Made by a program: the position numbers and the translations under genes. A stretch of DNA of 57,166 nt, taken from NCBI GenBank assembly GCA_944359725.1, contig CALVSY010000008.1:1-57166 (forward strand), given 5' to 3'. The notes below the pieces were generated by a model. The model did not search any database. It saw nothing but the letters and a program-made list of their open reading frames with translations, and was not told the origin of the DNA. The DNA is from an uncultured Bacilli bacterium. GTDB taxonomy: Bacteria; Bacillota_I; Bacilli_A; RF39; UBA660. Positions 33,452 through 41,690 of the stretch are shown here, piece by piece. Every line of letters starts with the position of its first letter. Positions within the stretch are counted from its first letter, which is position 1.

Positions 33452-34157
33452 AACTTTCACCTCCTTTAGGACAATAATTACGCTTAAATATCTCACTTAA
33501 CATTTTATCTTTCGTGCCAGCATCTTTTATTTTTCCGTTTACAATTAATATTATTTGATCCGCGATGTTTAAAATACGCTCTTGGTGTGAAATAACAATA
33601 GTAATCCCACTATAAGATGCTTCTATTTCTTTAAACACTTCGTTTAAATTCTCAAAACTCCATAAATCTATTCCTGCTTCTGGCTCATCAAAAATAGCTA
33701 CTTTAGGATTCATCGCAATAACACTTGCAATTTCTATTCTTTTTAACTCCCCGCCGGATAATGATGCATCAACTTCCCTATCGATGTAATCCATCGCACA
33801 TAATCCAACTCTAGATAAAATAGCGCATGCATCATCCTTCGTTAACTTCTTTTTAGTTGCTATTTTAAGTAAGTCATAAACGGTTATCCCCTTAAAACGT
33901 ACCGGCTGCTGGAAAGCAAAACTAATGCCCATTTTAGCACGCTCATCAACACTAGTATCAGTTATGTCTTTTCCGTTAAAAATAATACGTCCAGAATCCG
34001 GTTTAACAAGCCCCATTATTATCTTGGCAAGCGTTGATTTACCAGAACCGTTAGGACCTGTTATTACGTAAAACTTGGTTTCATCAAGCGTTAAATTTAT
34101 ATTATCTAATATGTTTTTATTATCCCTTTTAAAACATATGTTTTTTAATTCTAGCAT
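33435..34157 (-). CDS. sufC: SufC-like ABC ATPase
   Basis: ATPase of the SUF iron-sulfur scaffold complex, 240 residues. Walker A GPNGSGKST, Q-loop AFQQP, signature LSGGELKRIEIA, Walker B VAIFDEPEAG and switch His in VISHQE are intact. The C-terminal tail RNYCPKGGESC has a Cys pair not usual in E. coli SufC. Gene order sufC-sufB with no sufD, sufU or sufS attached; a SufS candidate is 17 kb away at 50.3 kb. Confidence 0.9.
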   Translation of the reverse strand: MLELKNICFKRDNKNILDNINLTLDETKFYVITGPNGSGKSTLAKIIMGLVKPDSGRIIFNGKDITDTSVDERAKMGISFAFQQPVRFKGITVYDLLKIATKKKLTKDDACAILSRVGLCAMDYIDREVDASLSGGELKRIEIASVIAMNPKVAIFDEPEAGIDLWSFENLNEVFKEIEASYSGITIVISHQERILNIADQIILIVNGKIKDAGTKDKMLSEIFKRNYCPKGGESCERKG

Positions 34158-34220
34158 AATAACTCCTTTCTTTAAAAGCTATTAGAGTTAAAATAACTCT
34201 TGATATTAGTATACCATAAA

Positions 34221-34254
34221 AAAAGAATAATGAAATAAATTCACTATTCTTTTT
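34221..34254 (-). terminator. Terminator of the spoIIAA-sigF pair
   Basis: Stem AGAATAATGA/TCACTATTCT with U-rich tail on the minus strand, overlapping the sigF stop. Confidence 0.8.
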
Positions 34255-34924
34255 ACATCATCTTACTTTTCATTTTTGATAAGGCTTTTTTCTCCATTCT
34301 TGATACATAAACCTGATTTACTCCCATTTCTTTTGCAACTTCACTTTGGGTAAAATCATTATAGTATCTTTTTATCAGCAAGTCTTTTTCCTCGTTGCTT
34401 AGGTGAGTAAAGGCTTCTTTTAAATCAAGCATTTGTTCATTTGTTATGTTTTGTTTAATTGAAGTTACGTCAAGAAGCGTAATTTTTTTCTCGTCATCAT
34501 TTATTTGTTCATCTAAACTCTTAATTTTTTGACAAGCTTCTAATGCACTTATTACTTTTTCTTCTTTTACTTCTAACATTAAGGCAATGTCACGAATACT
34601 TGGTTTGTAACCCCTTACCTCAAAATGTTTATCAATGTATTCATTTATTTTCTTGCCTAACCTTGCCAAATCTTTGCTTACTTTTATATTTTTGTTTTCC
34701 CTTACGTAATTACTTACCCTTCCTACTATGTAAGTAAAGGCATAAGTAGAAAACTTTACACCTTTAGATTTATCAAAGTTTTTATATGCATCAATTAATG
34801 CCATCTTACCTTCTTGATATAAATCTTCTTTATCAACATAATTATTATACTTAGCACAAACACTATAAACTAAGTTACTATTTTGCTTAATTACTTCATC
34901 TAGTTCGTAAGAATAATCAACCAC
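34253..34924 (-). CDS. sigF: Sporulation sigma factor, SigF/SigG type
   Basis: Sigma-70 family factor, 223 residues. Region 2 is DLYQEGKMALIDAYKNFD and GVKFSTYAFTYIVGRV; region 3 contains KVSKDLARLGKKI and PSIRDIALML; region 4 helix-turn-helix is TQSEVAKEMGVNQVYVSR. This is the SigF/SigG/SigB group, and linkage to a SpoIIAA-like gene favours SigF. The gene starts on the last base of the spoIIAA stop. No anti-sigma gene (spoIIAB) lies between or beside them. Confidence 0.9.
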   Translation of the reverse strand: MVDYSYELDEVIKQNSNLVYSVCAKYNNYVDKEDLYQEGKMALIDAYKNFDKSKGVKFSTYAFTYIVGRVSNYVRENKNIKVSKDLARLGKKINEYIDKHFEVRGYKPSIRDIALMLEVKEEKVISALEACQKIKSLDEQINDDEKKITLLDVTSIKQNITNEQMLDLKEAFTHLSNEEKDLLIKRYYNDFTQSEVAKEMGVNQVYVSRMEKKALSKMKSKMM

Positions 34925-35241
34925 TATATCACAACCCTTTCAAAAACCTTTAGTTCGTTTTCTAAATTAACAAGTTTTTTAAGTTCCTTTACCTCTCCTC
35001 CAAACAAGAAAAACTCACCGTTAGTTTTCTTTAGTATTTTTCTTAGCCTTTTAATTTCCGTTACTCCTTCATTTGTTATACTATCTAAATTTCGAACGTT
35101 TAACACCACATACTTTATCCCAGAAGAAATAATCACCTCCTTAACTTCCTTGTTAAACGTATCTAAAGATTGGTCATTAAAGTCGCCGTATAATCTTACG
35201 AAAAGTACTCCTTTTCTAAACTCCATTAATACTTTTAACAA
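34924..35241 (-). CDS. spoIIAA: SpoIIAA-like STAS protein lacking the phospho-serine
   Basis: A 105-residue STAS-domain protein (anti-anti-sigma fold): GVLFVRLYGDFNDQS, YVVLNVRNLDSI, then TNEGVTEIKRLRK. In B. subtilis SpoIIAA the loop reads DSSG with Ser58 phosphorylated by SpoIIAB. Here the aligned residues are T-N-E-G, with Asn57 at the phospho-acceptor place and no Ser. The start is TTG, seven bases after AGGAGG. Directly abuts sigF. Either control of SigF has been rewired or the anti-sigma gene lies elsewhere. Confidence 0.85.
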   Translation of the reverse strand: MLKVLMEFRKGVLFVRLYGDFNDQSLDTFNKEVKEVIISSGIKYVVLNVRNLDSITNEGVTEIKRLRKILKKTNGEFFLFGGEVKELKKLVNLENELKVFERVVI

Positions 35242-35320
35242 CTTAATTCCTCCTACAAGATAATTTAAACACTTTTAAAACATAAAAAAAAGAGCTTCGA
35301 CACAAGCTTACAAAAGATTA

Positions 35321-35347
35321 AAAAATCACTTAATTTAAGCGATTTTT
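35321..35347 (-). terminator. Terminator of the decayed tandem-HTH gene
   Basis: Stem AAAAATCACTTA/TAAGCGATTTTT-like, U-rich tail, at the 3' end of the pseudogene. Confidence 0.7.
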
Positions 35348-35844
35348 ATTTCTTTATAAACGAATAGTTATCTTGCTTTTTATTTTCTTTGTCATCATAA
35401 AACGATCCAATTGTTTTATTTAATATATCATCTTTAATCATAGCAAAATCTTCTAGTAATATTTCTAGATACCTATTTCTTAAAACAAGTTCATCTTCAT
35501 ATTCTATTAATCTTTGTCTTATTGTCTCATAAGTACAATCATACTTTTCTGCTATCTTTCTATATGACATACCTTGACTCTTTAATTTATATATTTCTTC
35601 TATTGGTAATTCAATTATTCTTGTTCTAGGTTTTCTCTTCGGTTTTAGAGTTTCTAAATTATTTTGCTAACTATATTCTTTTAATCTTCTTAATATTGTC
35701 ATGAAGCTACAATTATATTCTTCTGCTATTTCTTCGTACGTTAGTCCCTTGCTTTTTTAATTCATAGATTTCTTCCATAGGAAATTTTTTATATTTTGTG
35801 TCGCTTATAAAATCTCTTTTTATTTTATCTAAATCAATATACAT
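35346..35844 (-). pseudogene. Decayed tandem-HTH repeat gene
   Basis: Starting at the ATG at 35842-35844 (after AAGGTGAT) the frame reads MYIDLDKIKRDFISDTKYKK and KFPMEEIYELKKQG, then an extra base near 35752 shifts the frame. In the restored frame TYEEIAEEYNCSFMTILRRL follows, ending at an in-frame TAG (35670-35668) where the intact paralogue has a Cys-Lys pair. After the stop the frame continues LPIEEIYKLKSQGMSYRK to a C-terminal tail like the paralogue's. Two independent lesions, so a pseudogene; the last 74 codons stay open and could be translated from an internal ATG. Confidence 0.85.
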
Positions 35845-35865
35845 GCTACTATCACCTTTTTCTTT

Positions 35866-36627
35866 TTATTTTTTTATATATTGAGTTATATTTTGTTTTC
35901 CTTTATCACTATAAGAAATGTTTTGTTCTTTACTTGATTTATTATCAATAATTTTATTAAAGTCATATAATAAAATTTCTAAATACTTATTTCTTAAAGC
36001 AAGTTCTTCATCATATTCTATTAACCTTCGTCTTATCGTACTGATAGAACAACTATATTTTTCTGCTATTTTTCTATATCTCATACCTTGCTTTCTTAAT
36101 TCATATATTTTTTCAATTGGCAATTCGACCGTTATACTACGAGGAGATCTTTCTGGTAGTTCAAAATGATTTTTTTTACAATAACACTTCATTCTTTTTC
36201 TTATTAGTGTTATAGAATAGTTATATTCTGTAGCTAGTTTTTCATACGTCATACCTTCTTTTTTTAATTCATAGATTTCTTTCATTGGTAAATTGATTTT
36301 ACTAGATTTTTCTGGGAATTCAAGATGGTTTTCTTCACAATACTCTTTTAATTTATTAGTTATCGTTGTAACACTTATACTATAATTATATTTTTCAGCT
36401 ATGTCCCAATAAGATGCACCTTGCCTTCTTAAATCAATCATTTGTTTAATTGGAATTTCTAATCTATGAATAATTTCTTCATTCATTAATATACCATTTT
36501 CAAAACAATATTTTTTTATATACTTAACTAACTTAAAATAATTAACATTATATTTTTTTATAATATCATTAATTTCTACTTTTTTATTTATAAAATCTAT
36601 ACATACTTTATCTAAGTCAATATACAT
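35866..36627 (-). CDS. Tandem helix-turn-helix repeat protein
   Basis: A 253-residue protein of four ~50-residue repeats at about 5-52, 57-105, 111-160 and 167-213. The consensus is LP-(I/M)-x-x-IYELR-x-QGM-x-Y, then I-A-E-K-Y-x-x-S-I-x-T-I-x-x-R-L-x-x-Y. Each is a resolvase-like helix-turn-helix. Repeat 1 is the most diverged. A charged C-terminal tail ends TQYIKK. There is no catalytic domain, so it is a DNA- or RNA-binding array rather than a transposase. GGTGAT precedes the ATG. It lies between sigF and gpsA next to a decayed duplicate. I do not know this family's role. Confidence 0.75.
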   Translation of the reverse strand: MYIDLDKVCIDFINKKVEINDIIKKYNVNYFKLVKYIKKYCFENGILMNEEIIHRLEIPIKQMIDLRRQGASYWDIAEKYNYSISVTTITNKLKEYCEENHLEFPEKSSKINLPMKEIYELKKEGMTYEKLATEYNYSITLIRKRMKCYCKKNHFELPERSPRSITVELPIEKIYELRKQGMRYRKIAEKYSCSISTIRRRLIEYDEELALRNKYLEILLYDFNKIIDNKSSKEQNISYSDKGKQNITQYIKK

Positions 36628-36690
36628 ACCATTATCACCTTTTTTTCTGATAAATTATTATACTTATTTGCCTAAAAAAAGCAATAAAAA

Positions 36691-36715
36691 AGAATCATTT
36701 AAAATTAATGATTCC
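36691..36715 (-). terminator. Terminator of gpsA
   Basis: Stem GAATCATT/AATGATTC with U-run on the minus strand. Confidence 0.8.
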
Positions 36716-36717
36716 CT

Positions 36718-37692
36718 TTATTCTTTCTCATTTAAGAAAGGAATTAAATCATCTACGCTTTTATAGCCAAATACCATGTTATAGATTAAATCAATAAATG
36801 GCATTTTTACCTTTCTTACCTTTATTAAACCATGAAGTGATTTTAAGGTGTATACTCCTTCTACAGTATGTGCATTTAGATACGCATCTAATTTTTCTTT
36901 ACTTGTTTTAGAACCCAATAACATTCCAAATGAATAGTTTCTAGAGCTATTAGAAGTACAAGTTAGTAAAACATCACCTATTCCAGCAAAAGAAAGAATT
37001 GTTTTTTCATTACCACCGAGCTTTTTAATTAACTTTCTAGCATCGTTTAAACTTTCGGTTAAGAACATCGCTCTGGTTGATTCTGATACCTTTAAACCAT
37101 CTAATATACCACCGGCAATTGCTATTACGTTTTTTAAAGAGCCACATAATTCAACACCAATAAAATCTTTTGTTGGTCTTAACTTTAATCTTTTGTTAGA
37201 TAATGCTTTTACAATACAATCTCTTGTTTTTACATTCGTAGTTGCAAGAGAAAGTCCAACAAGCTCATCAAGAGCCATGTCTTTTGCAAAAGTCGGTCCT
37301 GATAATACCGCTACTTTCTTTGTTTTAAGTTTCTTTTTTACAATATCCGATGCAAAATGATATGATTCTTGTTCTATTCCTTTCGATGCTATTAAAATAT
37401 GCTTATCTTTTACATAAGGTTTTATTTTATCACAAACGCTTGAAATAAACTTTGTTGCAACTGCAATTACTACTATGTCTGATCCTTCTATTGCTTTTTG
37501 TTCGTTTAAAGTATATAAAATGTTACCTGGCATCTTAACTCCTGGTAAAGCTCTTTCATTCATTTTTGTTTTTGTTAAAATATCTATTTCATCTTTAACA
37601 GCAGACCATATTATTACTTTGTTTTTATTTTCATTAAATCTTATAGCTAAGCCTAAAGCATAAGCTCCCGCTCCTAATATAGTTACGTTCAT
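36718..37692 (-). CDS. gpsA: Glycerol-3-phosphate dehydrogenase [NAD(P)+]
   Basis: Reduces dihydroxyacetone phosphate to sn-glycerol 3-phosphate for phospholipid synthesis. The Rossmann motif is ILGAGAYALGLA (GAGAYG-like, with A in the place of the second G), followed by the substrate-site block SLKNVIAIAGGILDG, conserved FTESLNDAR-like and VEGVYTLKSLHGL. 324 residues, normal. Monocistronic. The start ATG is preceded by AAGGAG-like sequence. Confidence 0.94.
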   Translation of the reverse strand: MNVTILGAGAYALGLAIRFNENKNKVIIWSAVKDEIDILTKTKMNERALPGVKMPGNILYTLNEQKAIEGSDIVVIAVATKFISSVCDKIKPYVKDKHILIASKGIEQESYHFASDIVKKKLKTKKVAVLSGPTFAKDMALDELVGLSLATTNVKTRDCIVKALSNKRLKLRPTKDFIGVELCGSLKNVIAIAGGILDGLKVSESTRAMFLTESLNDARKLIKKLGGNEKTILSFAGIGDVLLTCTSNSSRNYSFGMLLGSKTSKEKLDAYLNAHTVEGVYTLKSLHGLIKVRKVKMPFIDLIYNMVFGYKSVDDLIPFLNEKE

Positions 37693-37752
37693 TTTTTAAT
37701 CAACTCCTTTTATATTATATCATTAAAATATGAAGTTAATTATTAAGAATTA

Positions 37753-38673
37753 TTAGTTATACATTATTTTACTTATTCTTTCCTTCAAATTAACTAAAAA
37801 CTCTTGATCTTCTATTTTAGTTATTCCAAATACTTTCTTACCTAAGTCTTTTAATGAAGCTCCTAAGTGGTATAACTCTTTGTTATCAATAATTATAAAT
37901 CGATCATGAAAAATATTTGTATATTTTATTTTTAATAAAGGATACTCACTATTAAATTTATTAATATCAGTTTTTGTTAATTTACTTTTGTTTTCATCTG
38001 TTATTAAAAGCACCATAACGTTTACTTTCTTCTTAGATAGAATATCAAGTGTTACTTTATCTACATAATTATCTATTATTATGATTTCTTTATTTGCTTT
38101 ACTTATAATATCTACAAGCAAACTATAAGCATCATATATCTCTCCATCAAAGAACAATTTATTTTTCAAATCTTCCTTTCTATTAAATTTATCAAATAAT
38201 TCTTCTATTTTATTATCATGTTCTATTAACGCATTTTTTATATAGCTTGCATCATTTTCTATTTCTATTATTCTTCTAAAAACATCTTTATTTTCATTTA
38301 TAAACCTTCTCATATAAACAAACGCATTCATTATGTTTATACTTATTTTAGCGGCATTTTTTGTTCTTAAAACACTTGATAACATTGCAACGCCCTGCTC
38401 TTTAAATACATATGGAAGTTTTCTTATTCCACCATGATCTTTTATACTTGAAGTTTCAAATTGAAACTTCAAGTATTGAAATTCTTGCTTAGTTAACTGA
38501 AAATAAAAATTACTTGGGAATCTTTCTATGTTTCTTTTTACTGCCAAATTTATTGTTTTTGTTCCATTAGCACATCCATACAAAAATGCTAAATCACTAT
38601 CAAGCATAACCTGTTTTCCTCTTACTTCATATATTAAATCTTTTATATCTATATTTTTTATTATCTCATTCAT
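37753..38673 (-). CDS. ORF6N-domain protein with PLD-like C-terminus
   Basis: A 306-residue protein. The N-terminal ORF6N domain reads VRGKQVMLDSDLAFLYG, NIERFPSNFYFQLT and VFKEQGVAMLSSVLRTKNA, as in phage-type KilA/ORF6N proteins. A central coiled coil (about 140-175) follows. The C-terminal part has IIIIDNYVD and FHDRFIIIDNKELYHLGAS, which resembles a single HxK/HKD half-site of the phospholipase D superfamily, with Arg in place of Lys. Such proteins are spread on mobile DNA and chromosomes; function unknown. The gene contains a perfect 31-nt palindrome at 38445-38475. Confidence 0.8.
   Translation of the reverse strand: MNEIIKNIDIKDLIYEVRGKQVMLDSDLAFLYGCANGTKTINLAVKRNIERFPSNFYFQLTKQEFQYLKFQFETSSIKDHGGIRKLPYVFKEQGVAMLSSVLRTKNAAKISINIMNAFVYMRRFINENKDVFRRIIEIENDASYIKNALIEHDNKIEELFDKFNRKEDLKNKLFFDGEIYDAYSLLVDIISKANKEIIIIDNYVDKVTLDILSKKKVNVMVLLITDENKSKLTKTDINKFNSEYPLLKIKYTNIFHDRFIIIDNKELYHLGASLKDLGKKVFGITKIEDQEFLVNLKERISKIMYN
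38445..38475. repeat. Perfect 31-nt palindrome inside a coding region
   Basis: Arms TACTTGAAGTTTCAA and TTGAAACTTCAAGTA with a single central A. It encodes the YLKFQFETSS region of the ORF6N protein. Confidence 0.95.
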
Positions 38674-38677
38674 TATT

Positions 38678-38875
38678 TCATCTTATTTTTAAAATTTCTT
38701 TTATTATACGCTCATCAGATGGAATAATATCATACTTAAAAGTCATGATGTATAAATATTTAATCAGTTTTATTTTTTCTTTATTATTCATGCTTGAAAT
38801 TAATTTTAAAACGTCTTCACTTATACTTTTCTTCTTTGATAAAATACTTAAAATTATAAAGTCTTTTTCATCCAT
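38678..38875 (-). CDS. Small hypothetical protein upstream of the ORF6N gene
   Basis: A 65-residue helical protein: MDEKDFIILSILSKKKSISE and KLISSMNNKEKIKLIKYLY. I begin it at the ATG at 38873-38875 because AAGGAG precedes it; a longer frame reaches 38899. It ends four bases before the ORF6N gene and is probably co-transcribed. No family recognised. Confidence 0.6.
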   Translation of the reverse strand: MDEKDFIILSILSKKKSISEDVLKLISSMNNKEKIKLIKYLYIMTFKYDIIPSDERIIKEILKIR

Positions 38876-39020
38876 TTTAATCTCCTTTTTGAAGATCAAA
38901 AAAAGTGATCTTCGTTTGATTTTAACTTGCTTAAATGCCGCACACTAAAATCAAAACCAATCACTTAAATAAATAAAAACAAGTTAATGTAAATATTCTA
39001 TCATACATCGAAAGCAATAT

Positions 39021-39908
39021 CTAGCATTTTCTTGCAATTATTTCATCTTGATCATTTATATTACCTATTAATAAACTACTTTCATCGCTATGTAATTTAA
39101 CATTATCTTTTACTTTTGTCTCATCATAATTAGCATAACAGTACTTACATAAATTAAGGCAAGTATTATACTCTCCTATATCAACCATGCTTACGCACTT
39201 ACATTTACCCTTTCTTGCTTGCCAAGTTTTAAAATTTTCTTTACCAGTAAATTTGCTTGCAATTTCTTTAGTAACACAATCAAAGACCTTAAAACCATAT
39301 TCTTTTAAATTTCTTTTTTCCGCACAAGTTTGAACCGTCATACAATGATTTTTAGCACTTTTATAAAAATTTGTGCCAATTATTTTATAATCTTCATCCG
39401 TTAGAGTCTTGAATCTTAAATAAGGCATGTTATACCATACGTTTTGATACATATCTAAAAAAGATATTATTATCTTATCTACATATCCATCAAGCAATTC
39501 ACACATCTTATCAAAGTTTTTTACATGATACTCTAAAGTATAAACATCATTTATAAACACTGGATCATACCTTACCCAAAGTCTTTCCTTACCTATTTTT
39601 TTAGATAACTTTTTTATAGCTTCTATTATTTTCCCTTTAGGCGGAACATTTGGCTCTATATCCTTTTTATACGGTGTTATGGTGACATGAAATATAAATG
39701 GAATATTTATTTTATCCAAATCATTTAAAATTGGAATCGGGTTTTTACTGCAAAATACTATTAAGTCAACGTCCTTAAAATATATTTTAGATACCTTACT
39801 TTTGTAAAAAGGATTTCTAACGCATACGAATCCTTCTTTTAACCTGTTCATAAACCATTTAGAAAAGTATGCTACAACATCAGTTCTACCACTTACGTTT
39901 AATATCAT
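39021..39908 (-). CDS. DUF1848 protein with a C-terminal CX3CX2C cluster
   Basis: A 295-residue protein matching DUF1848: start ILNVSGRTDVVAYFSKWFMNR, FCSKNPIPIL, HVTITPYKKDIEP and VWYNMPYL. Near the C-terminus CLNLCKYCYANY has the CX3CX2C spacing of radical SAM enzymes, and KCKCVSM lies just before it. The radical SAM cluster is usually N-terminal; its position at the end suggests a permuted or non-canonical arrangement. Function not known. The start is the ATG at 39906-39908; an earlier TTG is closer to the ribosome site. Confidence 0.85.
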   Translation of the reverse strand: MILNVSGRTDVVAYFSKWFMNRLKEGFVCVRNPFYKSKVSKIYFKDVDLIVFCSKNPIPILNDLDKINIPFIFHVTITPYKKDIEPNVPPKGKIIEAIKKLSKKIGKERLWVRYDPVFINDVYTLEYHVKNFDKMCELLDGYVDKIIISFLDMYQNVWYNMPYLRFKTLTDEDYKIIGTNFYKSAKNHCMTVQTCAEKRNLKEYGFKVFDCVTKEIASKFTGKENFKTWQARKGKCKCVSMVDIGEYNTCLNLCKYCYANYDETKVKDNVKLHSDESSLLIGNINDQDEIIARKC

Positions 39909-40034
39909 AAATATCAATTCCTTTAAAGTAATTATAACAAAAAACTACTTGTTTACACAAAACATGTATATAAACTAATAGTTTCTTCAATTTTTTTGTA
40001 TTTTGATTTATAATTTATATGTAAAGGAGGATTT

Positions 40035-41690
40035 ATGTCAAAAAAAAGAAAAAACGTAGTAACTATGATATTATCCTTCATATTTACTATCTTTTTAACA
40101 ATTGGAAGCAGTTTTATAATATCTGATAGTTTGGATGCAGTAATAAAGCATCCTATAATAACCATATTAATGATGATAATTTCATTTATCATATTAAATG
40201 CTATTATAACTTTTTTATTTAATAAATTAGATAATTATGAGGCAAAAGAAAAAAAGATTGATAAAAAAACGGGTTTTATATCAAAAATGATTGATAAACA
40301 TCCTTTTTGGTTTTCACTTATTGTAATACTTTTATTTTGGCTTATATACATAATCGCTTTTTATCCTGCGATTATGTCACCAGATCCAAGTTTTCAAATA
40401 CTTCAGTTCTTTGGAATTGATAATAAATACTCTACTTATGTTAATTTAATAGATGAATCCGTTATAATAACAAACCATCATCCGGTTATTCATACTCTTT
40501 TAATAGGATCTTGTGTTAAATTAGGTGTAAGTATATTTAATAGTACCAACGTAGGATTATTTATCTATAGTATAATTCAAACGCTTATTTTAGCATCAAC
40601 GCTTTCTTACACCATTAAATTTTTAAAAGAAATAAACGTATCTGTAAATGTTAGAAAAGCCGTTTTATTTATATATGCACTAGTGCCAGTATTTCCTTTT
40701 TACGCAATGAGTCCTGTTAAAGACGTTATTTTTGGATGCTTAATAATTTTATACATAATATCAATTTATAAATTTATTAAGTTAAAAGATAAAATTAATG
40801 TAAAAACAATGATAAAAGAAATAATCTTAATGATCTTAATTACTTTATTTAGAAATAATGGTATTCACATAATTATTTTATCATTTCCTTTTCTTTTACT
40901 TCTAGGAAGAAAAAACTTAATGAAATACTTAATTATCTTTATAGTTGTTATATTAAGTTATTTTACTTATGATAAAGTTATTTTGCCACACTTTAAAATA
41001 ACCCCAGGAAGCGTGCGTGAGATGCTATCGATTCCTTTTCAGCAAACAGCAAGATACGTAATAAAAAATGATGATAAAATACCAAAAAAAGATAAAAAAG
41101 CAATTGATAAAATACTTAACTATGATACACTAAAAAAAAGATATGATCCAGAAAAAGCTGATGATGTAAAAAATAAATTTAACAAAGATGCAACTGATAG
41201 GGATTTAAAAAACTATTTCAAAGTCTGGTTTAAAGAGTTAAAAGATGATCCTAAAACATACGTAGAAGCAACCCTTAATAACACTTATGGATACTTCTAT
41301 CCGGTTAAAACAAATTGGTACATATACGTTAATGAAAATAAAACCATTAATAATTATGGTTTTGATTATCATTTTAATGATTTAAATGTTTTAAGAAGTG
41401 CCTTAATGGTTTATGGACTTGTATTTCCTTACATACCATTTTTAGGTTTAATCGTTAATATTGGATTTAATACATGGATACTTTTATTTATGATAGCATA
41501 CTTGATATACCGAAAAAAATATAAGGAAATCATTTACTTAATACCATCTATAATAGTTCTTTTGGTTTGCTTTGCATCTCCGGTTAACACGTATTTTAGA
41601 TACGCACTTCCAAACGTATTTGCAATGCCAACCATGCTTTTAATATTTTTAAGTATTAGAAAGGAAGAAAGTTTAAATGAAAAAAAATGA
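40035..41690 (+). CDS. DUF6020-like multi-pass membrane protein (GT-C-like)
   Basis: A 551-residue membrane protein with about 12 helices. A first loop contains YPAIMSPDPSFQILQFFG and TNHHPVIHTLLIG, the type of loop seen in GT-C-fold glycosyltransferases and DUF6020 proteins, with an Asp at the end of the first extracellular loop. A large soluble segment (residues 340-440) lies between late helices. It is co-transcribed with, and overlaps by 14 bases, a GT2 glycosyltransferase. A role in transfer of lipid-linked sugar to the surface is inferred from this pairing. Confidence 0.7.
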   Translation: MSKKRKNVVTMILSFIFTIFLTIGSSFIISDSLDAVIKHPIITILMMIISFIILNAIITFLFNKLDNYEAKEKKIDKKTGFISKMIDKHPFWFSLIVILLFWLIYIIAFYPAIMSPDPSFQILQFFGIDNKYSTYVNLIDESVIITNHHPVIHTLLIGSCVKLGVSIFNSTNVGLFIYSIIQTLILASTLSYTIKFLKEINVSVNVRKAVLFIYALVPVFPFYAMSPVKDVIFGCLIILYIISIYKFIKLKDKINVKTMIKEIILMILITLFRNNGIHIIILSFPFLLLLGRKNLMKYLIIFIVVILSYFTYDKVILPHFKITPGSVREMLSIPFQQTARYVIKNDDKIPKKDKKAIDKILNYDTLKKRYDPEKADDVKNKFNKDATDRDLKNYFKVWFKELKDDPKTYVEATLNNTYGYFYPVKTNWYIYVNENKTINNYGFDYHFNDLNVLRSALMVYGLVFPYIPFLGLIVNIGFNTWILLFMIAYLIYRKKYKEIIYLIPSIIVLLVCFASPVNTYFRYALPNVFAMPTMLLIFLSIRKEESLNEKK

